Assembly (NCBI GenBank): GCA_037176845.1
Contig: JAYKXP010000157.1
Coordinates: 1-64,000 of the forward strand
From: Paramarasmius palmivorus
Taxonomy: Eukaryota > Basidiomycota > Agaricomycetes > Agaricales > Marasmiaceae
Direction: 5' to 3'
DNA: 64,000 bases
This document shows positions 11,125 to 22,668 of the stretch, one piece after another (the stretch's first letter is position 1; each line of letters begins with the position of its first letter). Position numbers and translations under genes: made by a program. The notes under the pieces were generated by a model. The model searched no databases, was not told where the DNA came from, and worked only from the letters and a program-made list of their open reading frames with translations.

Positions 11125-11263
11125 CTGCACTAGAAAAGAATCAACCCTAGTACTGATAGATGGACGTGTTCACACTCGAACTAGATGTAAAATCAATAAA
11201 TCATCCTTGAATACTGAGATTTTACTTACAGGTTTAGAGTCATTGCTGCAGGGAACACCATAA
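11125..11263 (+). pseudogene. Gypsy pol remnant right of E1 copy B
   Basis: After removal of copy B the Gypsy frame runs into YCTRKESTLVLIDGRVHTRTRC...LLQGTP and stops at 11261-11263, where similarity to the Plavaka transposase starts on the other strand. I recognise no domain in these 45 codons. The assignment to Gypsy rests only on frame continuity. Confidence 0.4.
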
Positions 11264-13045
11264 TACCTAGTGTTTGCAATTTGATGACCCAACATGTGCA
11301 TCTTGAACATTGACAGGTTGAACTCCTTTCGACATCGGCCAGAATCACCATCTCCGCCATTCTCCTTGGCATTGCGATGACGCTTCTGTGCTTCAGATGG
11401 CAACTCCAAGGTATCTATGTCCTTGGTGGCCTTCGCAAAGGCACATAGTGACTTGCCCAGGTACCCTGTAACTTTCTTGAAGGTTGCAAGGGTCGAGTCC
11501 GTCTGTACGCGCAGGTGGGCATAGCTATACCATGTTGCAAAGTTGAACAGAAGGTCCTGGACTATGGTGTCCATCTTCTGCTCGAATAGGCCTTCGAAGC
11601 ACGGCATTGAACACTACTAAGTTATAAGTATGAGTTCCTGTTAAACGGAGAGCTGCCTACGTGTAAGAGGTCCTCATAGTCACGACAAGCGAATTTCTTG
11701 AGGTCAGATATGTTGTTTCAAAACCTATGTATCGTTCCATTCCTGAATGTAGACACCTTCCAGTAACTAGTACTCAGTTAGCATATAATTCATTGGAGCC
11801 AAATGACACTTACCGCTTGTTCATTACTTGAATTTTCTCCTTCTTTATAGCATACAGGCAGCGGCAGAGATGTCGAAATACATCCTCCCAGCAGCCAGTT
11901 ACCTCATGCATGAGGTCGCCACAAAAGAGATTGTGGAAATCATCGTTAGCTTGACTCATAAGAGTTGAGAAAGGGTTCTATAGCCTGGGTTAGCAAGTAT
12001 ATATATAAAAAAAAGAAAAAAACATACTCTTGTCGGTATACCAGACCATTCTGCAAGCTGCGCGTTAATATCTTTGTTCTCCACTGTGTAGCCCTTCTTG
12101 TAGATGAGCTCTCATACCCTTTTGACCTCATCCCTGCGGTACTGGGTGTCTACATGTTGCTTCATCTCTTGTCAACGCATGTCTGTTTTGGTACCGAGCT
12201 CTGAAATCTGTGACTTCTTGACAAGACACATGGGGCAAGGGCAGGTGGTGAGAAACTTGATGCTAGCCAGGATAACTCTATAAAGAATGAGTTAGCAGAG
12301 TAGAAAGTACCAGTGGTATAGATGTACTTTTCTACATAGTCCACCATATGCGTAAAGAGACAAGGGAAAATGAGGTGAATGATACCACCAGCGCACTCTA
12401 GCAGGTATCCATGCAGATATGCATGAACAAATTCAGGTGACAGGAAGATCAGACCCCAAATAAGCATGATCAAATCTCGTTTGCAGTGTCGCAGGATGCT
12501 GTCTGCAGGAACCTTGTTATTGAAATGCTCATGGAACCATCCTTTGAATGAGTCTGGAAGCTAGAAAGGGATCAGCTGGACAGTCAATCAAATACAGTCT
12601 TCACACTTATAGAGGGAACGAATAGAATTGTGTTCATCACATACATTGATGGCTGGAGACGTATGAACTGTGATAGATTCCCTAGAGTAGAATATCCAGG
12701 CCATAGTGATGCCGTTCCAAACTGTGTCAACAGAGTCGAGTTGGAGCCGTTCATGAGAGTGGCTATGATGACTTCATGCTCGTTATCCTTGAGGACACAG
12801 TTCATGACATCCATCTCCATCTCTAGCATGTGATCCAAAGTGTAGACCTCACCGTACACACGTGCGACTGGTGCGGCAGGGTGAGGTTGATAAAACTCTT
12901 TGAATGGCTTGAGGTGCATCAAGAAGAAGCCTGTATCGGCAAACTCTCCTCTGATGACTTCGAGAGGTTTATGATAGTAGATATTGTTGATTGTAAACTT
13001 GGAGGCTTCTGATTCATTGATCTTGTAACCAGCACAAGGGACCAG
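11264..13045 (-). pseudogene. Plavaka-1 transposase, middle and C-terminal part
   Basis: DNA transposase relic (Plavaka, CACTA-related group of Agaricomycetes). Reading leftwards from 13045: KINESEASKFTINNIYYHKPLEVIRGEF, then FKEFYQPHPAAPVARVYGEVYTLDHMLEME, FGTASLWPGYSTLGNLSQF, a segment with FVHAYLHGYLLEC/FPCLFTHMVDYVEK, and the C-terminal block MPCFEGLFEQKMDTIVQDLLFNFATWYSYAHLRVQTDSTL...FNLSMFKMHMLGHQIANTRYYG (11607 down to ~11262). These occur in the family's order. Several frame breaks and stops separate the blocks; some are probably introns, others damage. The protein ends abruptly at ~11262 against the Gypsy remnant, so the last part of the family domain is lost. Confidence 0.8.
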
Positions 13046-15439
13046 TAATGTGTCACTAACAACCTAAGTATAAGTGGTGGGCTCTGCAACTTTGGGTCAC
13101 TAATAGAACTGTAGGACACAGCAGAAGCCTAGTAATAGACCACAAATACAAAGATTCAATAGATGCTGGTTATGAACAGCAGCACACTAGTGGTGACTAG
13201 TTGTGCAAGTGTGGTTTGACGTGATCAGAGTTGCTGTACTTAGAATAGTACACAAACTATAGATCTGAGACTGATGATACACTCTTTGTTACTTCAAAAG
13301 CAATCTAGATACACCTTATATTAGAGTCACAATAAGGGTTTGAAGGCTTATATAAGGGGTAGGAACAGTCCCAAGGGCTATATGTAGCAATCTTGAGTTC
13401 GACCAATATTGCCTCAAGTGTATTGACCCTGATAGAATCAAATCAACAAACTGTGCGCAAGCAGGAATCCAACTGACTCTCCAAATGGTCAATCTGGGCC
13501 TCTCTACATCACTGGAGCTTATAGAAGCTAGTCTGAGGTCTAATCTCTACACAGGAACACAATGCAACCAATGCCTAATGCTGCAGATCACAAGCCAAAT
13601 ACTTGATCTCTGCCAATACAACTTAAGGCTCTGTTTGATAGCGAAATCCGATTCCAGATTTTGTGGCTGTCCCTACCATAGATAGTAATCGACCAAACAT
13701 GACCAATGACGTGGACAGAGCCCTGCGGAGTCTTGACTCTAGACCCTGGAGCATTGCCTTATTAAGCCTTTCCAGAATGCGCCTTCTTGTGCACCCTTCC
13801 CGCCCCTTGGTGTCTTCATGAAGGTTGGATTAGATTGATACCGACAGAAATAGTCAGTAGAAGGACAAAGTGCAGCTTGAATAGCATATACAATGAAATT
13901 AGTTACATATTATCATGCAGCAGGGTCTAAGCACGGGTCCAACACGGCTCAGGAGGCATGGAGTGGAACAATGAGCACGTCTTGTTGAACATCGAGCGCA
14001 GTTGCACTCAGGCGTTGGAAGGTGTCGGGTGACAATTGACTGGAAATAAATTAGGCAATGTTCCGGAGTCTAGAGTTGAGGCCCCGCAGGGCTCTGTCCA
14101 TGTCATTGGTCATGTTTGGTCGATTACTATCTATGGTAGGTACAGCCACAAAATCCAGAATCAGATTTTGCTATCAAACAGAGCCTAAGCTCTTGTATAC
14201 AGTAAGGTCTCAACTAGACTTTCAATCTAGGGCCTGTCCCAAGGAAGTGGAAGCAAATGCAAAGGTCGTCAATAGATCAACCAGGTCTGATCAGAGGTCG
14301 ACTCGTAACAAGCATGAAACACCACTGGATCAACTTATATAAGAGGTCCAATTGAAATGCACATGTGCCAGCAGATCAACTATCAGATCAAAGAGGTCTA
14401 TTCAAGCGACAGCCACATACAACCTAATGATATGGGCTAACAGTACACTCTCTCTTCGTCTTCTCTGCCCTTCTACCTACAAACTGCAAGCCTATATATA
14501 CTGTCCAGAAATATAAGTAAAGAAATATGTAATAAAAGATGGAAAACAGATGGAATGCAAGCGGAATAAGTGAGGAACAGAGATAGTCCATAGGAAATAT
14601 ACAAATCAGGGAAATATGACAGTCACAATGTCCATATAAGTTGTTTATGCGTGACTGATAAATAGGAATTTCTATCTTTAGACTTAGGAGTTGAATCCTG
14701 TGCCTGCAGGTTGGCGTTTAGCCTAGTAAAATTTATCTTTTCTTTGTGCCAAGGCACTTTTCCACCAATGAGAGTCGTTTCCAACTTCTCCACACACCGG
14801 AATGCTCAGTCATCCATGTTCTGGACCTGGCATATCTTTTACAAGTCTCCATGTCCACAAGGAACACTTCTATAAGCAGTTTATCTTCTATATCAGCCTC
14901 CATACCATGACAACCATATGTGTCACAGTTCTACAGCTTTGCCTCCATGTCTGATCAATAGGAACAACTATGGCCAACAACTCTAGACTCAGCAAGTGCC
15001 TTACATAAGCTCTCGGATCATATCTGCCGATGAAGCTGTCTCCTACATCAACTTGGATTGTTCCCTTGAACCCGCTCATCTCTTTGGTTGGTCATAAAGA
15101 AGTATTAAAAGTGTTTAAAAGCCAATAGTCCCTTTGATATGTCTTGGACCATGCACAGACAGTGTACCAGTTGTGATCCAACATAGTACAGCTCCCTACA
15201 GTTTTCAGGAAAGGGTCTGCATTGACAGAACCACTAATATAAGCTATAGCAGTGGCCAGATACCCATGTGAGGTGTACCATGTAACCATATACCTGCTAA
15301 TATAAGTGTGTCTGACAAGTCCTTGACTTTGACTAGCTATTCAGGGCTCATACTAGTCCTTCAGAGTCCCAATCATAGCATAACAGAATATAAAAGTGCA
15401 ATAATGTGTTTGAATAAAAGGTATTAAAAGTCAGGTGTA
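13046..15439 (+). mobile_element. E1 element, copy C (13048-15437), carrying a MITE
   Basis: Third near-complete E1 copy, inserted in the Plavaka-1 gene, with TA at 13046-13047 and 15438-15439. Without the 559-bp MITE it is about 1.83 kb. Excision with one TA joins DGWCVGYVDVLVI to LVPCAGYKINESEA on the minus strand in one open frame, so the ends are firm. The left ~200 bp (ATGTGTCACTAACAACC..., AAGTATAAGTGGTGGG) differ from copies A and B and match copy D, so there are at least two subfamilies. The right end (AAAAGTCAGGTG) is shared by all. Confidence 0.82.
13624..14188. mobile_element. Foldback MITE (13627-14185) with TAA target duplication
   Basis: A 559-bp element inside E1 copy C. It begins GGCTCTGTTTGATAGC and ends with the complement. 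Terminal inverted repeats are about 130 bp long (13627-13757 and 14055-14185) with only scattered differences. It is flanked by TAA (13624-13626, 14186-14188). E1 copy D at 30351-30360 keeps the same site without the insertion, a natural empty site. A 3-bp T/A-rich duplication and a GGCTCTGTTTG-type end suit the PIF/Harbinger superfamily. There is no coding capacity. Confidence 0.88.
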
Positions 15440-16569
15440 TCACCAGTACATCGACATAACCAACACACCAGCCATCACTAGCTACAAATGGTATGGCAGT
15501 AGTTGAATCTCTGGCCAGCTCAGAGGGTGTAGAGGATGGCGAGCCCAAAGTTGACGGGTCATTGTCCAGAATAACAGGCACTCCGGAGCGGTAAGCATCC
15601 AGGAGACATTCCTGCTCTTGAAAACAGAATGTTAAAATCTGGCGCAAGGATGACATTGTGGACAAGCTGGTCCATTATCTTTGTGCCAGCACCCTTGGCA
15701 ATGCGACAGACACCTAGGCACCAGCTCATCAAGCAAAAGATGGTGCTATTTTCAAATGGAGCAACAGGACCTGGCTCTTCATCCGAGGAATCATGATCAG
15801 ACTTGGACTCGGAAGAGCTGGGGCTTTCTGGGGATGGTGAAGAAGGCGGATCATCTTGTGAACATGTTACGCCATATATAGCTTCTGGGGATCATTCAAA
15901 TGTTGGTTGTACATTGAAACTGTGTGAATCAGCCAAGTCGTTGATACCAATCTCTGGTTCACGGGATGGAAGGTTGAAATGGTGGACTTGGAAGATGCCA
16001 AATCGGTTTGGATTGGAGGCATAGAACAAGTTCTGGTTGGGGTGGCCTTCATCACTCGGCTCAGACTGCTGTGACATCTGAGTGGATTGAGATTGTTGTG
16101 GGGATGGGGAATAATGTGGGGTATATTGCTGTTCTTCCTCTTCTACAGGTTCTGGTGATTCGTAGGTTTCCAGAAATGAAAATCCGGCTGAAAGGTTGAA
16201 CTCACAGTAACGAGCTGGAAGCCTTGAGGTACGTATAGATGCTCTCCTGGCCACAGCTTCAAGCTCTATGGGCCCAGGATGGTCTGCCTCCTGAGATTCA
16301 TCTGTCAGTAATGGGCTAAACAACATGAACGAAAGACTAACCTCAATATATTTATCAACGTTAATCTCTTCCTCCCCCATCTCCATCTCCATCCCAATCT
16401 CCATCTCAATGTCCTCTATCTCCTCCAATGGTGCTGGCTGTACTACCCGCATGGGATTTGATTTGCACTGTTGGATGTGAGTGTTGATAGATTTCCCCAG
16501 CTTGAATGTCTGGTCACAGTACGGACATTGAACGTCCGGTTGAGTTGTGTTCTTGCATTTCTTGGCCAT
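15440..16569 (-). pseudogene. Plavaka-1 transposase, N-terminal part
   Basis: N-terminal part of the same transposase as 11264-13045. The likely start is MAKKCKNTTQ at 16569 (an upstream ATG at 16584 adds five residues). It has a zinc finger, CPYCDQTFKLGKSINTHIQQC, at residues ~15-35, as expected for Plavaka. It continues with acidic and Gln/Ser-rich linkers, the short motif SRLPARY, and the block NRFGIFQVHHFNLPSREPEIGINDLADS, then TTAIPFVASDGWCVGYVDVL near 15465. The frame is broken between about 15892 and 15665 and by E1 copy C at 15439. The segment around 16330 (GTTAGT...ACAG) may be a short intron. Confidence 0.78.
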
Positions 16570-16584
16570 TGTATAGCGTAACAA

Positions 16585-17108
16585 ATGTGAATGAATGAAT
16601 GGATGCTGCGTTTGGCAGCCTGGATAACTGTTGGACCATAAGCATAGTGTCCATATCTTTTTTTCATCTTAGGAACTGAAAAAAAAAGATACAGAGCCTT
16701 ACAAGGCTCTGGAGTTTATTGATTCAATATCATAAACGTTTTATGCATCTTTTATTTGTATATCTACGCTACTAGTATTGTACTAACAGGAGGAAGACGA
16801 CTTACCACTCTTGATAGTGGTGGTAACAAGCAAGGAGTGAAAACTTCTAAGTCCTCAGTGTGCAGCAGGCTTGTGCTTGCAAATCTTGTGTTTGTTGAAG
16901 CATGTTGATATGGTCCAAAATATAAATCGCGTATCTAGACAAATATTCTTGCCTTCAATGAGTTTTAATACACTTGATAAGGGAAACAAGAGCACTAGTG
17001 TGAGCCTGAGCAGCTAGTGAAAGCAGACTTAGGCTCTATCAAAAAGTAACCAGTTATCTATATACTTGTTTATGGATCATATGATCAGGCTATGATAGCT
17101 GGGGACTT
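16585..17108. other. Plavaka-1 upstream region
   Basis: No gene is seen. 16800-16904 is about 80-90% similar by eye to 24588-24700, in the same orientation relative to the two genes downstream of each (Plavaka-1 and the Spt5-like gene), with shared blocks ACAAACACAAGATTTGCAAG and TTCACTCCTTGCTTGTTACC. That suggests a common promoter or subterminal region. 16905-16932 is the 28-bp inverted repeat. 16933-17108 is unassigned DNA ending at the Copia target site. Confidence 0.45.
16905..16932 (-). repeat. Right member of the 28-bp perfect inverted repeat
   Basis: Exact reverse complement of 1-28. It lies about 340 bp upstream of the likely Plavaka-1 start codon (16569, minus), where the transposon end would be expected. 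It does not begin with CACTA, so the superfamily end motif is not confirmed. Confidence 0.5.
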
Positions 17109-17113
17109 AGCCA

Positions 17114-17378
17114 TGTCGAAGCATATGCCTAGCCTACCGCAGTGGCAGTGGATTGACTGAGGCTTACCTGATGAATATATCTGATGAGAGATAGAAGCGT
17201 ATGCGACTTGGTAGTGTGTAAAGCACTGTCTATACCAGTAGATACCAACTAGCTTATATACTAAAGTACAGAAGTAACCCGCATAGGAGTCCAAGTGGTA
17301 CGTACAGTAAGACTAAGGAATTCCGAGTGGTGCTCGGAGATAGAGTGGATATAATCTAATCTAAAGATAGTTTCAACA
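17114..17378 (-). repeat. Copia 3' LTR
   Basis: The 265-bp repeat reads TGTTGAAACTATC...GCTTCGACA on the minus strand. It differs from the 5' LTR at three sites (C/T or G/A, near 17282, 17304 and 17375). Confidence 0.92.
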
Positions 17379-17390
17379 CTCCCCCTCGCT
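17379..17390 (-). promoter_or_regulatory. Polypurine tract of the Copia element
   Basis: On the minus strand GCGAGGGGGAG lies directly against the 3' LTR, the normal site for priming plus-strand DNA synthesis. Confidence 0.75.
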
Positions 17391-17538
17391 AAGTGCAGCT
17401 AGGATTGTAGAAGGACTCTGAATATGAGGATAAGGAAGTGAAGGCGTCATCTATTATTGCTAGGTCTGCGTTATGAATCTAGATGTACTTCTTGCTCTTC
17501 ATTGTGAGTCGTTTTATCCTTTGTTGTGCTGAGCGAGT

Positions 17539-20500
17539 CTATTGAGTATAGAACTCAAGCCCAAGATGCTTTCTGAACTCCAAGAACTTGACATGGCCAA
17601 GATTCTTAGTGAACATATCAGCAGGATTATAATCTCCGTTTATGAAAAATAGATCAACCTTTCCATCCTCGACAGATTCACGAACGTAATGATAACGTAT
17701 ATCAATGTGTTTGGTTCGGCGTTCTTGTACAGGGTTGGAGGCGATGAATATCAAGCCTTGGTTGTCTCCACAGATAGGAATAGCTGGATTTGGAAGTCCA
17801 AGCTCTGTGAGAAGAGATTTTATCCATGCAGCCTGATGGCTGCAGTCCGAAAGAGCCATATACTCGGCTTCAGTTGAAGAAAGGGCAACAGTCTTCTGTG
17901 CATGAGATTGCCAACAGAATATGCCATTTGCCAACTTATAAAAGTATCCAGTTACAGAACGGCGCTTAATTGGATCAGCAGCCCAGTCTGAGTCTGTGTA
18001 CGCTAACAATCCTTTATTTGATCTTCCGTCATATACTAAAGCATAGTTTGACGTTCCAGCAAGATAGCGACAAATATATAGCACTTTGCTAAGATGATCT
18101 TTTGAAGGATTCGCAGAGAACTGCGATAGCTTAGTAACGGCATAGGCAATATCAGGTCGTGTGCCTAACATAATGTATAGCAGTGACCCGATGACTGACT
18201 GAAATCTGGAGCGAATAGCAGAGTCGACAGACTCTTTGTTTTCTACTGGCTTATAGCCTGCAGGAAGAGGTGTCTTTGCTATCTTAGCATTTTCCATTCC
18301 AAAACATTGCAGCACTTTCTTGAGATATGGGATTTGGTCAATTAAGACTCTGTTACCATCTCGACGAATGCGCATACGTAGGAATTCATTTGCGTCTCCA
18401 AGATCACGACATTCCCATTTCTTCATGAATTCGGCTTTCTTCTGGGCAACGTATTTCGGATCAGGTCCAATAAATAAGGCATCGTCAACGTATATAATAG
18501 CAATAACAAGACGTCCTTGATCATCCCGATGGATGAATATGCCTGCATCAGAAACTAAACGTTTAAAGCCTAATTTCTTCATGGATTTAGTTAGCGCTCT
18601 CCACCATACGAGTGCAGCTTGTTTCAATCCATAGATAGCTCAGCGCAAGCGTAGAACTTTACATTCTTGGCCTTTGACTTTAAAGCCTTCAGGTTGTTCC
18701 ATGTAGATTTCTTCTTCAAGTTCGCCATATAAGAAAGCGCTCTTGACGTCCAGTGCGGACACATGCCAGTTCTCGAGTGCTGCTAGCGCTAATAGCATGC
18801 GAACAGACTCATAACGAACAACTGGTGAGAAGATTTCATCAAAATCTACACCTTCGACTTGGGAAAAACCTTTAGCTACAAGTCAAGCTTTCTTTCGACC
18901 ATCAGATTTGATGTCGAATACCCATCTGTTCTTAACAGTCTTGCGATCCGATGGAAGATCTACAAGTTCGAAGACTTTGCCCTTGCGAAGTGCTTCAAGT
19001 TCTTCGCGGCAAGCAGTCTTCCATTCCTTTTGCTGCGATTCAGGCATTCACGCAATATCTTGGAAAGTCCATTCTCGAACATTAGAAGGACTTGGTAGGT
19101 CTTGATTAGGAATTGCTTTATTAATGAGCAAATTCGCTAACCCTACTCCCCCTTCCTGGGATAGTTTATGCATCAGGGATTCAGCTGTAGCGTGACCAGT
19201 CGTGTCGCGATCAGGTGGAGATGATGTGGAACTAGGGCCAGGAACGCGTGAAGCGCCTGATCCACGAGGTCTAGCCTTGCGACCTCTAGGCCTGGGTATA
19301 GAGCTGGAGCGACCAGGCTCTACATCACCCGTTGCATTTCTCCAAACTGACTGACGGTCTACGTCCCGCTGTACTTGCGCAGGATTATTTGGGTCAGCTT
19401 GTTCACCAAATATGTTGCCTGGGCGCTGAACTCCTGTCCGCTGTCTAGCAGAGCGTCTTGGCTGAGAATCGCTCTGTGATGAACCAGATGTTGGCTCAAC
19501 AGGTGGTGGTGCCGGAGGATGAATCACTCCGTGATCCGCACCTAATTGTTGATCGCCATCTGTTGATCCAATTTCACCTGGAGGTGATCTATCTCCTTTG
19601 GAAGCTGATCTGCTTCTGCTCGGTGATGACGGCGGCGGACTCTGCCTTGGCGATGATTGCCGTGGACTCTGATCACCGTCGTGATCAGGTGCAGTGTCCT
19701 TTGCAGGTGTAGGAGGTGAAGGACGATGTGAAGGTTCATCGTCTTCGTCCAAAGATAAAGGAATAAATGATGGACCTGGTTTAGAGGCTACTGGAGTTAC
19801 ACCTTTCGGTTTCGACTCCGGGCACTTCGGAAACAGGTTTTCGTCGAAAAGAGCGGTAGCGGCTTTAACGATATAGTTTCGGGAATCCATGAAAAGAAAA
19901 CCCTTCATTCCCTCTTGATAGCCTATGAACGTCATTAGTTCGGCTCTAGGAGAGAGTTTATTGACTCTCTTGTCCTTGGGAACGTAAACGTATCCGCCAC
20001 AACCTAATACTCGGAAATGCGAGACATCAGGAGCTTTTCCATACAGCCGTTCAAAAGGAGTCTTTCCTTGGAGACGTCCAATGATCGGTGTACGGTTGTA
20101 GACATGCAAGGCATGCAACACACAAAATTCCCACCAAGACTGTGGTAAACATGCGTCGAAGTGTAAAGCCTGCGCTTTGTCCATAACAGTCTCATTAAAA
20201 CGTTCGGCACGACCATTTTGCTGTGGTGTATGCGGTACGCTTTGTAGAATTTTAATTCCCTGGTCTAGTAAGACCTGATCGAATTCCTTCGATTTAAATT
20301 CTCCCCCTTCATCCGACATCCATTCTTTGATGACGGCGTTGTGTTGGGTTTTAACCATGGCGATAAAGTTCCGCAAAGCCATGATAGCATCGCTTTTGGC
20401 GCGGAGTAGAATTAACCAGCCATGGGAAGAATGATCGTCAAAAAACGTCATGAAGTACTTAAAGCGGTGATAAGATTCAACCGGAAAAGACTTCAGATCT

Positions 20501-21888
20501 GAATGGATTTGCTCAAAGGCTCTTGAAGCTCAAGAGCCAGAAGGAGGAAACGATTTTGATTTCATTTTCCCTTCAGCGCATCCAGAGCAAATATGCTCAG
20601 TGGGAATCGAGAGATTCTGTGGGAACTTAATGGTGTTCTCTTTTGCTTTTTCAAGCACTCGCTTAGACGGATGTCCGAAGCGTTTATGCCATAGTTCGAA
20701 GTTCGATGATGAAACAAGCGAACCGGCAATTAATTCCTCAGCAGGTGAAATGCGAGTTTGTAACCAATAAATTGGGTCACCAATAGAATGAGGATGGCAA
20801 AGCATAGTCTGCTGCTCATTCCTATTCAAGAATTCGAGTTTTCGGCGACTGCCTATAACAACCGAATCTTGTAAAATTTCTCCCATAGACAAAAGTCTAA
20901 TAGATAAATTTGGGATATAATATACTGGATACAAGCGCATAGTGCGTCTTGTAAATGAACCAGTTTTAGTCTCAATGATGTGATCAAAAAATACTGATCC
21001 TTTACCTTCGCACTTAAGCTCAGTTTGTTTAGATGCAGTATTAATCATTGGACCATTTCGTAATGGTTCATAATCGGCGAAATCACCCAAATTGCTGGTA
21101 AAGTGCATAGAAGCACCTGAATCCATGATCCAGTCGGCAAGAATGAGATCATTCATTGGTTTCTTTCCCTTACACTTATCACACAATGCATAATGATCAG
21201 ACAACGAATTTATTCTATTGAATAATTGATACAAATCGTTTGTCGATATACTACTAAATGTGGCTGTAAGATGAGCGCAATTAGAGTTTGCATTATTATG
21301 TGCAGTGCGAGGTACTTGCCTAAGTGGGTCAAGCCCGTCTACCTCTTCCTCGGTATAACCCATGTCCTCGTCGAGATCGGTAGGGGGTACCTCCTCCACG
21401 TCGGTTCCCCAATCCAACTTCTCCTCGATTTCCTCTGAACGCGCGCGTTTCTGAGCTGGCGCGGGGAAATCTTCGAGGAGTCGCTTGGAACTGGACGCAA
21501 CGACGTTCTCGAGGGCTTCGAGATTGTGCGCGAACCTGGGAGCTTCGAGACGCTTGATAGGTTTGCGGAGATCTAGTCTCGACTCTCCTGGAGGTAACTC
21601 CATTCGGATTAAAAGAAGTGACCGAAGAGGCGCTGGGTCCGATACGCGATGCCAAGGAGGCAATGGCCGTGTGAGAGTGATGATGATGGGACGGCTGCTG
21701 CTGCTGTTTCTTCTTCTGTTGCTGTTTCCCAGCACGCGATCCACGCTTGAAGGGTTTACCCTTGCCATTAGGCTTGGGGTTCTGACCCTGGTGGGATTCC
21801 CTATAGTTAGGGTCACGCCCCTTGTGTCTGACAGCCGAAAGGCGCATAGCAGAGACGTTGTTCGCATCACGGCGCTCAAATTCAGCAA
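17539..21888 (-). pseudogene. pol: Copia Pol: protease, integrase, reverse transcriptase, RNase H
   Basis: Polyprotein that processes, copies and inserts the element. All segments lie in one frame, interrupted only by TGA at 20530-20532, 19048-19050, 18883-18885 and 18640-18642. Domains in order: protease DSGASMHFTS (~21100-21130); pre-integrase zinc motif (LWHKRFGHPS...CSGC); integrase with FFDDHSS, EWMSDEGGEF and PQQNGRAERFNE giving the D, D, E residues; Pro/Ser-rich linker; reverse transcriptase with KGFSQVEGVDFDEIFSPVV, AIYGLKQA and catalytic YVDD (~18490); RNase H with TDSDWAADPIKR and STEAEYMAL. Each TGA stands where the family has Arg or another CGA-compatible residue (KKA-RLVAKGF, LR-AIYGLKQA). 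Pol overlaps gag and is +1 to it. Confidence 0.92.
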
Positions 21889-22522
21889 CTATAGCGTCGC
21901 GAATTTCAGTGAACTTGAGTTCATCTGTCTTCTTTTGCAAGAAGAGAGCCGGGACTGAGTCCCACCTTGCTGGGATAGCGGCAAGAAGAATGAGCGCACG
22001 TTGCAGCTGTGTGAGATCCATGCCATTCTGCTTCAAGCGCTCAAAAACAGTGAGCAGCTCGTTGATTTCTGGCAATGGATTACCGGTTCCAGAGAGTTGG
22101 AACATCAATGCCTTCTTGAAGTCGGCAAAGATGACGGCAGGACCAGGTGTACTATAGGATTTCTTGAGCTCATCAAAAGTGAGTTTAGAAGTCCCCTTGA
22201 GGTGATGCTTAAGGGACTGTTTGATGGTGAGCTCAATAGCACCCAAGGCCTGGTCGTCAAGGTTGTCCCATTCGAGAATCTCCCTGTCGCAAGCAGCAAC
22301 TTGCTCAGCGGTGGGACCACGTTCAGCAGCCTCTAATTTGGCAGGACGAACGTTGAATCCCTTCACCACTTGGTAGAGTCCCTTGAATCTAAGGAAAGGG
22401 ACAAGTTTGTCCTCCCATTGGCGGAAGTTGGACCCATCGAGGATAGGGACCTGGTTGATTGAAGAAGCGGATGATGTGTCGGAAGACATAGCGATAAAAG
22501 TTCTGATGAACATAATCAGCAT
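21329..22522 (-). CDS. gag: Copia Gag
   Basis: Copia capsid precursor. It starts near 22522; a second ATG (MSSDTSSASS, 22489) is more likely because SSASSINQVPILDGSNFRQWEDKLVPFLRFKGLYQVV is the usual N-terminus of fungal Copia Gags. The capsid-like region runs to ~residue 250 (ALILLAAIPARWDSVPALF, AEFERRDANN). It becomes Gln/His- and Arg-rich, with no clear CCHC knuckle. The last ~100 codons (Arg/Ser low complexity) are probably out of frame: the pol frame already reads as protein from about 21700. The frame switch is +1, programmed or an indel, somewhere in the 21329-21888 overlap. Confidence 0.85.
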   Translation of the reverse strand: MLIMFIRTFIAMSSDTSSASSINQVPILDGSNFRQWEDKLVPFLRFKGLYQVVKGFNVRPAKLEAAERGPTAEQVAACDREILEWDNLDDQALGAIELTIKQSLKHHLKGTSKLTFDELKKSYSTPGPAVIFADFKKALMFQLSGTGNPLPEINELLTVFERLKQNGMDLTQLQRALILLAAIPARWDSVPALFLQKKTDELKFTEIRDAIVAEFERRDANNVSAMRLSAVRHKGRDPNYRESHQGQNPKPNGKGKPFKRGSRAGKQQQKKKQQQQPSHHHHSHTAIASLASRIGPSASSVTSFNPNGVTSRRVETRSPQTYQASRSSQVRAQSRSPRERRCVQFQATPRRFPRASSETRAFRGNRGEVGLGNRRGGGTPYRSRRGHGLYRGRGRRA

Positions 22523-22668
22523 TGTGTCATGACAACATAAATGCAGCCGTAATGGCGCAAATTAAAAGGCATGAAACCAATGTCCAATATAATGGACAGG
22601 TACAACCAGTCAAGCCTGACAGCGGCTAATTACAGCACTTATCATTGTGGTGACCGGGGCCCATAACC

